Numbered from the stretch's first letter, positions 44,721-56,580 are shown. The stretch is DNA of 64,000 bases from Ectobius pallidus (GCA_964059195.1 CAXKWD010000007.1:156163269-156227268), one strand, 5' to 3'. The notes: a model not told the origin generated them from the sequence alone. Made by a program: numbers and translations.

Positions 44721-45123
44721 TATCTTGTCGTTTTGTTGATCTGAGTATGAACACTTCAAGACTTTTCCACATGTCTTTCGCATAATTTTCAGGGGAAAAT
44801 TGTGAAATATACATACCATCGTTTTGATAAGGTACTGGTCAAGTTCAATTTCGTATGTGAATGCTTGGGCTTAGGGACAGGAACGTAGCCTGGATTTTGG
44901 TTCGGGAAGAGAATTCCCCGATTATTTTTTTAAAATTAAGTCTTCAAATTTCGTTTTAATGACTTTTTCAGTTTCAATCAAATATATTTTTAAAAACACA
45001 TACCACCTTTTTTACGATTCAAAAATAATATTTAAAAAAAAAGGCATTAAAATGAATTTTAAAGACTTAAGTTTAACAACTACTTTAATATAAAATGCTA
45101 TAACGGTAATCAATCCGAAAAGA
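44721..45123. other. Non-coding, nothing recognised
   Basis: AT-rich, no supported feature. Confidence 0.4.
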
Positions 45124-45770
45124 ACAAGCAGGGGCCTGCGGCTTCGCCCACAATTATTTACTCAACTGCTAGATGTTTTATTTAAACCATGTATTTAACA
45201 AAAATAATTAAAACATTACATTTATTAATACTGACATAGTTTTTACATAAATTTAAGGAATTACGTAATTTTATTCTTAATTAGGCCTATATTGTTTAAC
45301 TTTAAAAATATAAATAATTAAACGAACAAAACAAATCTTATGATGCCATATCGGCATGCAAATTCAAAATGAAACGTTTAAAATGAACCATAGATTCATG
45401 AATCTTATCCAAATCATGCATAAACAGTTTTATTCAGAGGCGTAACGAGGGGGGGGGGGGTTGAGGGTTTGAACCCCCCATTGATTAAAAAAAGGAAAGT
45501 TGTACAATTTTTTTAAGTCTGCTTATAAATTACTTAATACGAGTATAAAGCATGGGAAGCTTAAAACTCGTTATTGTGCATCTTAATTTTAAAAATTTTC
45601 CAGGGGAGGACCCCGAGCCCCCCTCTCCCTGGGGGGTATTCCATGCCCCCCAGACCCCCCGGATGTTATAACCCCCCCCCATATGGTCGGCCTGGTTACG
45701 CCTATGGTTTTATTATAACAATTGATCATTTTTAAAAACTAAGGGAAAACCCGGCTTCAAGGTGGATTTC
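45124..45770 (-). mobile_element. Helitron 3' part, minus strand, split by a hAT MITE
   Basis: Reverse complement ends GTGGGCGAAGCCGCAGGCCC then CTGCTTG, a degraded terminus. The adjacent 300 b align with 5820-6048 (GATTCATGAATCTATG, AGATTTGTTTTGTT, TAGGCCTA). A 272-b MITE interrupts it. The far boundary is approximate. Confidence 0.6.
45435..45706. mobile_element. hAT MITE, 272 b
   Basis: Ends CAGAGGCGTAACGAGG and CCTGGTTACGCCTATG (inverted, 13 of 16), with a perfect 8-b target duplication GTTTTATT at 45427-45434 and 45707-45714. Contains several C- and G-runs. Non-coding. Confidence 0.92.
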
Positions 45771-46299
45771 TTAACTGCATGCAAAACAAAAAAACCTTAT
45801 TATCTATTTAGCCTACACAGCCTAAGGGAGGAATTTATTTAACATATACCTTAAATAACACTTTCCTCAATTTCTCTTCTCTTTTTAAGAAATGTAGCCA
45901 ACATAGGTTGTGAAAGTCCATAATTTTTTGCAATTTATGTCTGCTTTAAACAATCATCCAAAATTTTAAAGCCGCTAATCTTGTTTCGAGACCTAGTGAT
46001 ATTTTTTGTGCAGAGACCATAGCTATTTTTTGCCTGCCCACTGAAAAATAGCTTTAAAGACTGGTTAGCATACGTCATAGAAAATTCAGTCAAATGTAGG
46101 GTAGAGAGAGGAAAGAAAGACGGAACAATCACATTGGTCAGTAACCTTGTACAGGTACTCCACCCTCTACTGAGAATAAAATTTCTCCGAAATTTCTGAA
46201 GGTGGCTTATTGCACCAGCTGGGAAGGACACTAATCTGCTACATGCTACCGCCGCCTGAAGAGCTAAGTTGCTGGTCTAGAATGGCAATTTCACTTCAA
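45771..46299. other. Non-coding, nothing recognised
   Basis: 98-codon minus frame (45935-46231) without a motif. Confidence 0.35.
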
Positions 46300-46459
46300 A
46301 ATAGGCATCGTTATAAAAGGATGTTCACGTAATATCTTAATCGCTGTAACGAGGGACAAGTAACGTTGTTAAGATAGGAAATTTGCTGGGACCATTGAAA
46401 AATATCGCTTAATGTGGGTTTATCGTTACATCGGTCTTCATTATATGGAGGTTCGACTG
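46300..46459 (-). mobile_element. pogo-like element, one end only
   Basis: TATATGGAGGTTCGACTG followed by TA is the inverse of a CAGTCGAACCTCCATATA terminus, typical of pogo/Tigger-like ends, with TTAATGTGGGTTTATCG nearby. The partner end was not found. Confidence 0.45.
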
Positions 46460-46539
46460 TACTTTTGGCTGTTGTTTGTTATAGCCATTTTAAGCTTACA
46501 CCAAGTGAAAATGTTACAAAACATTTAGTTTGTTCATTT

Positions 46540-46825
46540 GTTCATCATTTGTTCAGAGCACATATGTGATCCAGTAGTTAGCATTGCTAGATCTGGGTTG
46601 ATCACTGGTACCTCCTTGGATTTTTCTGGGGTAGGGTGGTCTGGATCAGGTGCATTCAGCCTCGTAACACTAACTGTGATGCTAGTTGTTACAGAGGTAG
46701 CTGCTCAGGTCAGGAATACCATCAATATCGACCATGAGAGTCAGCATGCTGACCACATGCCCCCCCCCCCCCCCCAAATATGGCAGTCCTAGTCCTACAA
46801 AGGATGTAGCCTCACAGAGTTCAGT
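46540..46825 (+). mobile_element. tRNA-derived SINE family 1, copy with C-run
   Basis: Contains GTTAGCATTGCTAGATCTGG, GAGAGTCAGCATGCTGACCA and CTAGTCCTACAAAGGATGTA. A run of about 16 C at 46762-46777 replaces the usual CCCCGCAATCC block. Confidence 0.75.
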
Positions 46826-47961
46826 TTAATAGTTTCATCAAATCAGTTGGTGCCATTCTTGAATAACTGTAATGCTATACGATATTTAACGATAATGGCG
46901 GCTGAAGTTCTTGGATTGGCTACTCCCTTCAGGCTTAAAATTTCTTGCCCTGCTCAACCTACGGGAACCCTAAGACCCTCTAAGGTCTGCATAGGGAGTA
47001 CTTTATTAATGTATTTTTACCTTATTCGTGGTTGATTCAGTATTTGAAATTCCTATAATAATAATTGCTTAATAAAACAATTGGTATGTTACTGATGGCT
47101 TCTTGGGGTTCCAACAGGTTAGGTTGAGTGAGGAGTGAAAGTCATCCCTCTCCATTAGTTACACCGGGCAGGCACCCAGACTCCCTGAAGCACCCTGCAC
47201 TTAGAAGAGTTATTAGCAATTAGACTTCTTAGTTCTTATACAGCACAGTGAAACTGTAGGTACTGCTTCAGTAGTCATGCACCACTATTCAACCATAAAG
47301 TAAGGATTATTAATTTATTTTCATATGTAGATCTAAGTTAGGCTGACCGGATTTTTTCTGATCAAACCAAGGACATTGACAGTAATTTCAAGAATAGAAT
47401 TAGAATACAGAACAGTGCAGAATTGGAAAGCTACTGGCAATGTCAGTATTAAAATCAAATATTCATTAACTCAATCATGGTACATTATCAGAATTATCTT
47501 TCATATATTATTATGCAGGGTTTGTTAAAAGTTCCGTACTACCTAAATAACTTTTGAATAATATCATTCAGGGACATGAAACTCGGTATGTTGGGTTAGC
47601 CATTACTGAGAACTTAAAAATCGTATTGCCGAATTGTTTGGACTTAATTCCAGCTATCTTATTTTAAAGGAAATATCTAAAATAGTTTTACATTTTCCAA
47701 TTTGCTCATTAAGAGCTTTTAAGTACCCACACTAGAGCAAATTTCTTATTACTAAATCAAGAAAACTGAAAAGTGTATCAAATAATAAAGTAATGTAAAT
47801 GCCCCTTCCTTAACAAAAATGAAACAAAGTCAGCTCAATTTCTAGTTTAACTGTTCAATTTATGTATGGTACAACTTCTGTTCAACTTCTATTAAATCAA
47901 AGTGAACAAATCACACATTTTACTGGTATTATTTATTAGGTCTTCACTTTGTCTTCTTGAT
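46826..47961. other. Non-coding, nothing recognised
   Basis: No frame or repeat can be supported. Confidence 0.4.
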
Positions 47962-48140
47962 TTACTTATTTACTTACTTACTTGCCTTACTTACTTACTT
48001 ACTTACTTTACTCACTTACTTATTTACTTACTTATTTACTCGATGACAATAGACAATTCCTAAGCAAGCTAAAGGAAAATTATATATTTTATGGAAACAG
48101 AGGTTCATTGCCGCACTTACATAAACCCGCCATTCAACCC
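47962..48140 (-). mobile_element. RTE-like LINE 3' end with (TTAC)n
   Basis: A TTAC microsatellite (to about 48041), then GACAATAGACAATTCCTAAG, GCAAGCTAAAGG and AGGTTCATTGCCGC, the same 3' end as at 1500-1580. Only the last part of the coding tail, if any, remains. Confidence 0.75.
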
Positions 48141-48228
48141 AGTTCAACCCATAAGCTTGGAAATGTTGGACTTTTGAAATGTTTTTTTAAACTTCTATTT
48201 TATCAAAATGTTTGTCCCCTTCCTACAG

Positions 48229-48740
48229 ATTTCACACTATTTTCTATATCATAAATCCAGTGTTTGGGAACGTTTTGCTACTAGCCGCTGAACTGGCTGC
48301 ATGGTGTAGATTGTATTCTTTGGGAGATGGCATTGTTGAACTCTGTGTTTTCTATACTATGTACAGTGGAGTCTGCCAGTATGAACTTACCAGTTTATCA
48401 TATAAAGTGCTACAAAAGGCTTGTGAGGACGAGAAAGTTACATTCAAAGCAGGAAAAAATGCAAATATAAATGTTTAAGTGAGACAGTTTTACACTGAAA
48501 ATTGAAAGAGTTCAGAACGTAATATTTTTAAGTGTAAATATCTTAGAAGTAAAAAACGAATGAAAGAGATTTTACTGTATACTGCTTTCAGTTTAACTGA
48601 TAACACTTTCATTGTATTGCTAGTGAGGTTCATGTACCCAAATTGTCATTATTTTAATAGATGTAATTTAATTGTAATTGATGGCTTGTCTTGTACATTA
48701 GTTTAACTGTAAAATAAAAAGGATCACAAATGATATACAT
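48229..48740 (+). other. Candidate terminal exon of the gene (tentative)
   Basis: A good acceptor (TTTGTCCCCTTCCTACAG) is followed in phase 0, the phase left by exon 8, by 20 codons (ISHYFLYHKSSVWERFATSR) and a TGA at 48289. AATAAA lies at 48713. This would add a short C-terminus and a 3' UTR of about 440 b. A different phase is open for 88 codons but does not fit exon 8. The 14-kb intron and the repeats between make this uncertain. Confidence 0.25.
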
Positions 48741-49047
48741 TATAATTTTTCCTGCAGAAAGAAAGAAGCTCTTAAATAAATCGTAATTTTAAATAATTTA
48801 GCCCTTCTTGTTGAAAAGGGCCAACTTAATGCATCTTAAAGTGATCTGTATCTGTTACCAGAGCCTTGCGGTAGATTTTCTCGGTAATGATGCAAGACTT
48901 CAAAATTCTGCCTCTTAATTTTTTTTCTTTCTTTAAGAAAGTTATGTTATATACAGTGTACGCCGCTTATTGTGATCACTTCGGGATGAGCTAATCTGTT
49001 AATATTAACCGATTGATAACAGTAGCCAAAATAATTAATTTAAGGTT

Positions 49048-49155
49048 ATTTATTCATACATAATATAATAACTACAAAAACAGAATTAAAAGCAATTTAT
49101 TCATACATAATATAATACACTACAAAAACAGAATTAAAAGCAATTTATTCATAAG
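49048..49155. repeat. 47-b tandem repeat
   Basis: A unit starting ATTTATTCATACATAATATA occurs twice with a 1-b difference in length, then starts a third time. It lies inside the pogo-like element. Confidence 0.9.
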
Positions 49156-49562
49156 AGAATATTAACTGTGAATCATTAAACCACTCATAATAAAGTATTA
49201 GACTGCAAGCAACTGTTTTCAACCAGTAACAAAGTTTTTAATTAGATCTGTTTTCATTTAGGAGTCCATTAACCAATACTCCATACTCAGTTATGAGTTA
49301 CGGGTGTTTTTGGAAGTCTACTGACCTATGGTAAACACTGCGTAGCAAAACATCTAATGCCTGTCTTTTCAAGTCTTTTCATTTTACACTGGTCATCACT
49401 GCATACTTAATAAATCAAAAGCTGCAGCTTAAGGGTACGGCCACACTGCAAGCGGTGAGCGGCGCGTTGCTACAGTCGAAAACTTGGGAAGTGGGGAGAA
49501 AAGTGCGTTGCAACACGTTGGTGTGTCCATACAGGTAGTCAGCTGTGCGGCGTTGACAGGTA

Positions 49563-49875
49563 ATGGCACTCTCCGAAGTGTCTCGTCTGTCTATGCTTTT
49601 AGATAATTCTTATCTAAAAACCAAAATTCGCCAAAGAAATAGAAGAAAATTTGGGATTCATCCTATTAACAGACAACGAGGAATGTATGGGGAATTCCAT
49701 CATTTATATCGAGAATTAAGGAGATTTCCTGAAAGATTTTTCGAGTACACGCGTATGTCTATCCAAACTTTTGACTTTTGGCTAAATAAAATTAATGAGC
49801 GGCTGCAGAAGCAGATTACCAACTTCGGGTACCCATCAGTCCTGCAGAAAGGCTAGTCATTACATTGAGGTAAGG
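49563..49875 (+). pseudogene. Harbinger transposase, first exon, frameshifted
   Basis: From 49563 it encodes 97 residues including RKFGIHPINRQRGMYGEFHH, LYRELRRFPERFFEYTRMS and FDFWL, the N-terminal region of HARBI1-like transposases. At about 49835 the phase changes: the next codons in another frame read PISPAERLVITLR, continuing the family, and end at a good GTAAGG donor. Later exons with the DDE residues are missing. Dead copy. Confidence 0.8.
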
Positions 49876-50606
49876 AGGTTTTAAAACTGAAAGCTCCCAT
49901 AAGACTATAAATAAGTTTAATTAGAATAAATTTGTTTGTGGATGAAGTTAAGTCACATTAATTTCAAATAAATGCACAGGCTGTTTCTTACATGACAAGA
50001 AAAAAATTCAAACAATTTTACTTTTTTATTGTAATGGGCTATTAAAGAATATAAACACAATGCTGATGCAACATGTGCTGGTTTAAGCATAACTTAAAAT
50101 GAATAAAAAGAAGTAACATAGGTCATATATGTATGCATATTTAAAATTATAATAAATAGAAAATACATTGTACCTGGAAATTTACTAAAATAAATAGAAT
50201 GGACAATAAGAAAATATGAACTCAAATAATAAACAAATAAATTTAAAAAAATACAATTGAGTCTTGTGATAAAATGATAGGTGCTAATTACATCTGGCCT
50301 AATATTTTATAGAATTTAAAATTTAGAAACTTAAAATTTTGGTGTAACTCCATACTAAAATAATGCCAATTAATTAAATTTGATATTGAAAATATTTTAA
50401 GAAAAAAATACTAATACAAAACTAAATACTATTTAATTTTATATACACTATACATACTAGGTACTAGATTGATTTTTCACTGCACTCAGTACTTCAAGCA
50501 GCAATTTGCTTTGCAATGTTAGCTTGTCCACAGCATTTAAAGTTTTTCCTATTTCTTCCCAAGCTTTCTTCGTCAATGAAACATTTTTTTAAACTCTTCT
50601 CCCTGT

Positions 50607-51083
50607 CAGGGCCGGATTTAAGAGTATGCTGACTATAGGCTAAAGTCCATTTGCCGCCCCCCTCTATAGTTCATATTTGTTTTATACAACAAAAGGATAG
50701 AGATCATTGGTGTTGTCATCTTTTTTAAACATAAAGTTCATTTAGTTTAGATAAAACTACAATTTTAATGGTTTACATAATAAATTATATAATCAAATTA
50801 ATTATCTACTTGTTTTTTTTACTAGCTTCTTTTAAGATTCGTTAAAAATGAAATGGGTTTCGAAATTAATTAATTAATTTGTTCTTGGAGATCAGTCATC
50901 ACTATTTTAAATATGTTTTTATATTTTAATTTAAGTAACATGTATTCTTAAATTCGTACGGAAAATATTATTAACGTCTGAAGTACTTCATTTTAACTTT
51001 TGAATAAATTGCCAAACTGCCGCCCCTGAAAATTTGCCGCTCTAGGCTGCAGCCTACTTAGCCTATTTAGAAATACGGCCCTG
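50607..51083. mobile_element. hAT MITE, 477 b, nested in the Harbinger element
   Basis: Ends CAGGGCCGGATTTA and AAATACGGCCCTG (inverted), with a perfect 8-b target duplication CTCCCTGT at 50599-50606 and 51084-51091. Subterminal TTGCCGCCCC and CTGCCGCCCC motifs. Non-coding. Confidence 0.93.
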
Positions 51084-51720
51084 CTCCCTGTCATTCCACA
51101 GGACAACTCAAGTTTACACCTCTGAAATTAATATTTATTTTTGTTCTGGAGTTAACTCTCGGCTTGCCATCTTGAGCGTCACCGCAGAAATCTCAAACAA
51201 GACTGAGCGGCGTGCGTTGCAGAGCGATGTCCTTGAGTTCCCTTCCCCTTAAAATTGCCGCGCCGCGCCCAGTATGGCCAGCTGCACTTGTTAACACAGG
51301 TTTGACACACCTTCGCGTCGCCGCTCAACGCGCAGCACCGCTCACCGCTTGCAGTGTGGCCGTACCCAAGGCTTAACTGAGGGATGAAACATGTTTTATT
51401 GCTGAAAAGAGAAAGTTAGGTAATACCACCCCCTCGAACTGGTCATCTTGTGAGCTGGAAACAGTACTGCTACTTCTTCCAACACAACACAGTATAGTTG
51501 AGTTAGAAACAAAATCCTTAAAAAAAAAAAAAAAAAATTGAATGATGTACAGTACTTGAAAATAAAGCCATAAAAAGGAAAATGTGATAACATAGACCAA
51601 ATCTATGTTCACAAATAACAGCATTTTTCAGTGTATGAGTATTAATCCGTACGGGACTTCATAAAAACATTACCCGAATGATAACATTATCGGCAATTAC
51701 ATTAAGCGGCGTTCACTGTA

Positions 51721-53324
51721 TTTGATTACTGATTTATACATAGCACAACCACTTGTCACTTCTCAAGACAAACTAACATTAAAATCAAATATTGTCAATA
51801 AGTATAAGCTCAAAGCAGTACTATCAACATGTAACACATGCAATTGTCTTTTGTGATAATTGCCGCCTCAGTTTTTAGGAGCAGTTGCACAGTATATTAC
51901 AGACAAAAATAATAGCTCCACACTGTCAAAAGTCTTTCGATGCACCTGCGCAAGAAACAAAAATCAAGCATATAGGCAGAGGCGTGCAATAAATCATAAA
52001 TTGTATACATGAGTACCAAAATAACATAAACCAATATAGAAAAATGTTGTGTTACTGATGGCTTTAAATTAATAATTTTGAATGGTTCAAATTATATTTT
52101 GATTTTGCAGCTTATGCTGCCCCCTTACAGTGCCGTCTGATATGGCCGCCTTTCTGTATTATAGCACAGCATAGTCTGATACCCTTTTCTTACTTCTAAT
52201 CTTAGATAAAACCATTTTAAAATACGTATAAAAATCTATAATATTCTTGTAGACTTAAAAATCTTCACGGATATCAGAATAATAAACTTGACTAAAAAAT
52301 TACAAACTTTGACTGGCAAATTCATACTTGGATTCAAAGATTTCACAGGTATGTTATGTTACTTTATGAGAGTAAAAGATTTCACTGGTGCAAAACTACT
52401 GAATCAGTACATGTCCGTAGCTTATGAACTTGACATAGATTTAAAATAGGCACCAAGCAGCTGCTATGTTTTCAAAGATGCAGAACAAAGTGTTGACCTG
52501 ACACAGTTCAGATCGTTGCTCAAGGTCTTTCCTCCTTAGATCTTGGGAGTTGGTTATGAATGCTTAATTGACCAGAACTTATGGGAGTTATATTGCATAT
52601 GGGACTTCCATTTCCCGCCTTCATGTGCCTGAAAATTCTCCTTCGCTCATTGCGTTGCTGTCCTTAATGGTAATTAACAGATAAAAATTTTGTGAAAATA
52701 TAGCCTAAATCCAGTAGTGTGGAAAATTACTTTTTAAAATCATGTACCAATATAATTTATTGTATCAATTATTATCAATTTTTTAACCACATAAGCAATT
52801 TACTACCTTAGCTATAGAAAAATTTATGGTAAAGTAATAGCATAATTAATTAAGAAGTGAATAGATATCCTTGTGCCAAAATGTGAATAACTATTAATGC
52901 AGTCGTCTGTCGCCTTAGGGTATTCAGTTGTACTTTAAGATAGCAGAATCATTTCTTTTGTGACAGTGGTGTATGAAAATTCGTCCATTTATTATTTGAA
53001 AAGCTGTTAACAAACCAAATTGTATAGATCAGTTCATTAAGTGATAAAGCGGCATGTGATCTAACGAACGTTGAAGGCATCTTATGTTGAGAAAGAGCTG
53101 AACTTTCCATACATATGTTCAGTAAGCTGGCTGTAACTTCTTTCTGTAGAGAAATGTTATCTTCAAAATAGATATCCCTAAAATAATAGTTCACTGATAC
53201 AGCTGAGAACTTTTTCTGTGCTTGCTACAAAATTCTATAGTAGAGCACTAGCTGAACTTCATACTTCAGATTTTTTTCCAATGTGAAGAAAAGCTTGCAG
53301 AAATTCTTTTTTTCAATGTTTTTA
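51721..53324. other. Non-coding, nothing recognised
   Basis: 1.6 kb AT-rich sequence. The 81-codon minus frame at 52949-53194 has no motif. Confidence 0.4.
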
Positions 53325-53422
53325 CATGCCCCCCAGTCCTGCAATCTGCCTATGGTAGATGACACAGAGGTAGTGTGGTAGGCCTAGTCCCTTCAGGGAT
53401 GTAGCACCATAGAGTTTAGCCC
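53325..53422 (+). mobile_element. tRNA-derived SINE family 1, 3' third
   Basis: CATGCCCCCCAGTCCTGCAA, CTGCCTATGGTAGATGACAC and GGCCTAGTCCCTTCAGGGAT to ATAGAGTTTA, followed by a 10-C run. Confidence 0.8.
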
Positions 53423-53895
53423 CCCCCCCCAAGAGAGGCATATATATGAACACACAGTTTTATGTGCACAGGGCAGTTCCATGTTGAATGCCATGACCGC
53501 AATATCTGATGCACTGCCAACACTGAGCGGGAATTAATAGCAGTACATTTTGTAACATGAAGAAATTGCCGAACTGAACATTCAGATGATGATTTGAGTT
53601 ATCACTTAAGTTGTCTTTAGTAGTTCTCGGATACCGACTTGAGTTCTCATATCTCACATCGTGAGTTCTCGGATCCCTGCATTCATCTAAGAACTTTTTC
53701 ATTCTAATGATCATTTGATTCTTTATATTACCTGAGAACAGATTACTCGATTCTGCTCATCAGTAGTGAAACTGTTTGACAACTACATACAGAGTGGAAG
53801 GGTATAACAGTGCAGATTCAGGAGGGCAGTAGTTATGGGTAACATTAACATAAATATAAAACCTATTTTGCATTTTGTGAATATGTTTGTGGTTT

Positions 53896-54586
53896 ACATG
53901 CATTCCATGAGTGAGTGAGCCTATGAATGAAATTTTAAAATCTTGAAATCATTGATGTGAGCAGCTGTAGTGAAATCCTAGGATACTGAAATTGCATGTA
54001 AAGGGGAAGAAACGTTCTACAACTTTTTTCTTTAGTTTATCACCATCAACTTAGGACGGTAGTAGTCATTGGGTGGTAGTGGTACATAGTAGGTTGTCAG
54101 GTTGGCACCGGATGGCTTTGAAGTAGACTGTGTTTCTGATGTGTAATTTAGTCGACTATTTTTTATACACTGGTCTATCCCTGTTCGAAGTGTCATTTTT
54201 GTTCTACTGTAGTTCTGTTTAGTGTTATCTCTCTCGAAGGTGTTGAACATAATTTTATGGAATACAGTTGTGGGACATGTCCCGTCCGTCACATTACCTA
54301 TCCCGTCCGTCACATATTTATTTTTTAAGAATTTTAACTATAAAGTCATGTTCTATACTCTCCAACACTTAAAGCTCAATATTTGTCCCGTCCATTACGT
54401 CATTATTTTTCTGAATTGCAGGCAGAAATGGTGGTGGATTATTAAAATTGCACATTATTCTTATTTACCAAATAACAAAACTTTGGACTCGAGGAATAAA
54501 TTAAGGATTTAAATTTTAAAAAATAGGCTATTCGTTTTGAATTTCCTAACTCTGTCTGTTCCGTCCGTCACTCATGGAATGCATGT
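53896..54586. mobile_element. Inverted-repeat element of unknown class, 691 b
   Basis: A perfect 19-b inverted repeat (ACATGCATTCCATGAGTGA at 53896-53914; its inverse at 54568-54586) bounds the segment. Inside, CCGTCCGTCAC occurs at 54282, 54303 and 54561, with a variant at about 54385. A 93-codon minus frame (54032-54313) contains GNVTDGTCPTT and YYVPLPPNDYYRP, which I do not recognise. Confidence 0.55.
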
Positions 54587-54884
54587 TTATGAGATTATTA
54601 GATCCAAAGGTTCTGCAGAATTGCTACAGCGCATTGTCAGGTAGCTTTTCTTGGCGGCAATAGCATCTGTCATGCATATAAAAACAGATTACTACAGTAC
54701 GTAGACTTCCTTTCTTTGATGTTACATTATTTCGAGGATGATGTAGTTCACGTAATAATCTTTGTATCATTTTGCAAGAAAACTGTCAGTTGTTTTGAAA
54801 AACTGCAAAGAGATAAAACATTCCTTATTCATTCCTCTAACAGTGTGCGTAGAAATCACAGTGATAAAGATAATAAATACCGAC

Positions 54885-55195
54885 TAAAGCAAAGTGATCT
54901 CTGTACAGGCCATGGAGGCCCAGAGGGTTCCAGGAAGTTGAGGCTCCCAGATTTTGGACATTCGGCACATGAAGGTGGTAAGGTTGTCAGCCTTACGCAC
55001 AGGCCGCCTTTACCCCCAGGATTGCTCCTGGTACTCATTTCTGTTAGAGACTGAGTTGACCCCAGGGCCATTAATGCCACCAGAAAGATTAGGCCAATTG
55101 AAAAATCTCAACGACCTCATCGGGAATCGAACCCGCAACCTTCTGGTTTGTAGCACAGCGCCTCAACCTCTATGCTACAGCGTACCCCCATCGAC
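54885..55195 (-). mobile_element. tRNA-derived SINE family 5, minus strand
   Basis: Reverse complement of 55109-55190 has GCATAGAGGTTGAGGCGCTG and B box GGGTTCGATTCCCG; the body continues to about 54885. Open frames across it on both strands are not genes. Confidence 0.65.
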
Positions 55196-56494
55196 TAAAG
55201 CAGGGGTAAACATTTAGAGACAGTTCACTTCAGACTAATATTTTGTTTGCTTCTACCAAAGGCATAGGTTCTTAAAATATGCACAGTTATACCACCTTCC
55301 ATTCTGTATAATTCTGTGGCCAAAGATTTTTCTGCCGTCCTTAGGTACCCTTTTCTCAAGACTGTGCTTTATAGCATAACACAACCATGTTTTTCAACTC
55401 ATCTACTCTGATCATTATACCTCACAAAACAACGTCCCACATATAAGAGAGCAATCTTAGTTTTTTTTTCCATCCTAGGAACTTTCCGTCAGTGTTATAT
55501 CCTCTAAGGACTAATGTGTCAGATGTTTAAGAAAATGTAACATAACTTTTCTATCTCTTTTTCACTTATTTCCAAAGTTGATTTTTCTACTCTGTATAAC
55601 CTTGGTCTTTCTTTTTCATATTCACTTTTAGGTAATTAAAGTAATGGTGTTTCTTCTTTCCTCATGTCTAGCTCTACCTCCTAAATTAACATATTCTAAC
55701 CAAGAAGTTTTCACAGTTTTCCCAAAATGTTTAAAATGCATTCCTTTTGTACTTGTTATTCAGTGGTAAAACTTTCCAGACTGATCACCTGCCTTATCTA
55801 GTACTGCATGTGATCAACTTGATGTATTAACTGTATGTAGAAAATTAAGAGTCAAGTACTCCCAAAAGTGTTTCTTGCATATGGCTATTTAATCTTAACA
55901 TTTATTGAGTGGTCAGTGGTTCTAAATAGTAATCCATTCATGAATATTATGAAAAATTCATTTAAATTGTTACGTTCGTTTCTCTTATAATACTTATATT
56001 GCACATAAAGTTTTTTAAGATCTGTTTCTCTCGAGAGAAAAAGGGAACCGTTAACAAAACCACATGAGTTTTGACTACAGCATCACACTTCCTTGGATTA
56101 TTCAGTATTTTCCACATTCTAAATAGTCCCTGGGTAAAAAAATATTGGTACTCTAATAATATTTCAATTCCTATGGAGCTTGTAAGTCTGATACACCAAG
56201 GACCAGTTAGATCAGTTATTGCACAGATTTGTTGGGAAGTCTTATTTGTTTAATATATATGTTTCCTTGGTAATAAAAGTCATTGTTTCATAATTCTTTG
56301 CAAAAACTGTAAAATCACAAAAAAACTTTTATACATAGGCCTATTTTACATAATTTATTTTGGTAGTACAATATTTAATGATCTAATACAAAATTGTGTC
56401 AGGAATTTATATTGCATGAGGGAAAGTAAATGTCACTCGCATTCCATAATTATACTGGGACATGTGAGTTAGTTGGAGAATTTAATGTTGTACT
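55196..56494. other. Non-coding, nothing recognised
   Basis: AT-rich, no supported feature. A CTCTCGAGAG palindrome lies near 56030. Confidence 0.4.
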
Positions 56495-56580
56495 GGCATG
56501 TTGCCATGGTTGCTCAATGGCAGCAGTACGGAGAGCCGAAGATCCTGGTTCAAATCCCGACTATGGCATTGAATTTTTCA
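56495..56580 (+). mobile_element. tRNA-like SINE head
   Basis: GGTTGCTCAATGGCAGCAGT and GGTTCAAATCCCGACTATGG at tRNA spacing. The 129-codon frame running through it is probably incidental. Confidence 0.5.

Larger units (their letters stand above)
49433..51367 (+). mobile_element. PIF/Harbinger element, 1.94 kb, internally decayed
   Basis: Perfect 30-b terminal inverted repeats beginning GGGTACGGCCACACTGCAAG. An inexact second inverted stretch (GCGCGTTG, GGTGTGTC) follows inside. The expected 3-b target duplication is not clear (TAA on the left, AAG on the right). It lies wholly inside the pogo-like element and contains a transposase remnant and a hAT MITE. Confidence 0.88.
48954..51718. mobile_element. 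pogo/Tigger-like element, 2.77 kb including nested insertions
   Basis: Ends CAGTGTACGCCGCTTA and, inverted, CAGTGAACGCCGCTTA (15 of 16), flanked by TA (48952-48953, 51719-51720). Removing the Harbinger insertion leaves about 830 b of its own sequence, with a 47-b tandem duplication at 49048-49155 (two copies plus part). No transposase motif was found in that sequence, so it was probably already non-autonomous. Confidence 0.85.

Noticed and set aside
47982..48254. 90-codon frame starting MPYLLTYLL
   Set aside because: Begins in the TTAC microsatellite tail of a LINE; not a start codon of a gene.
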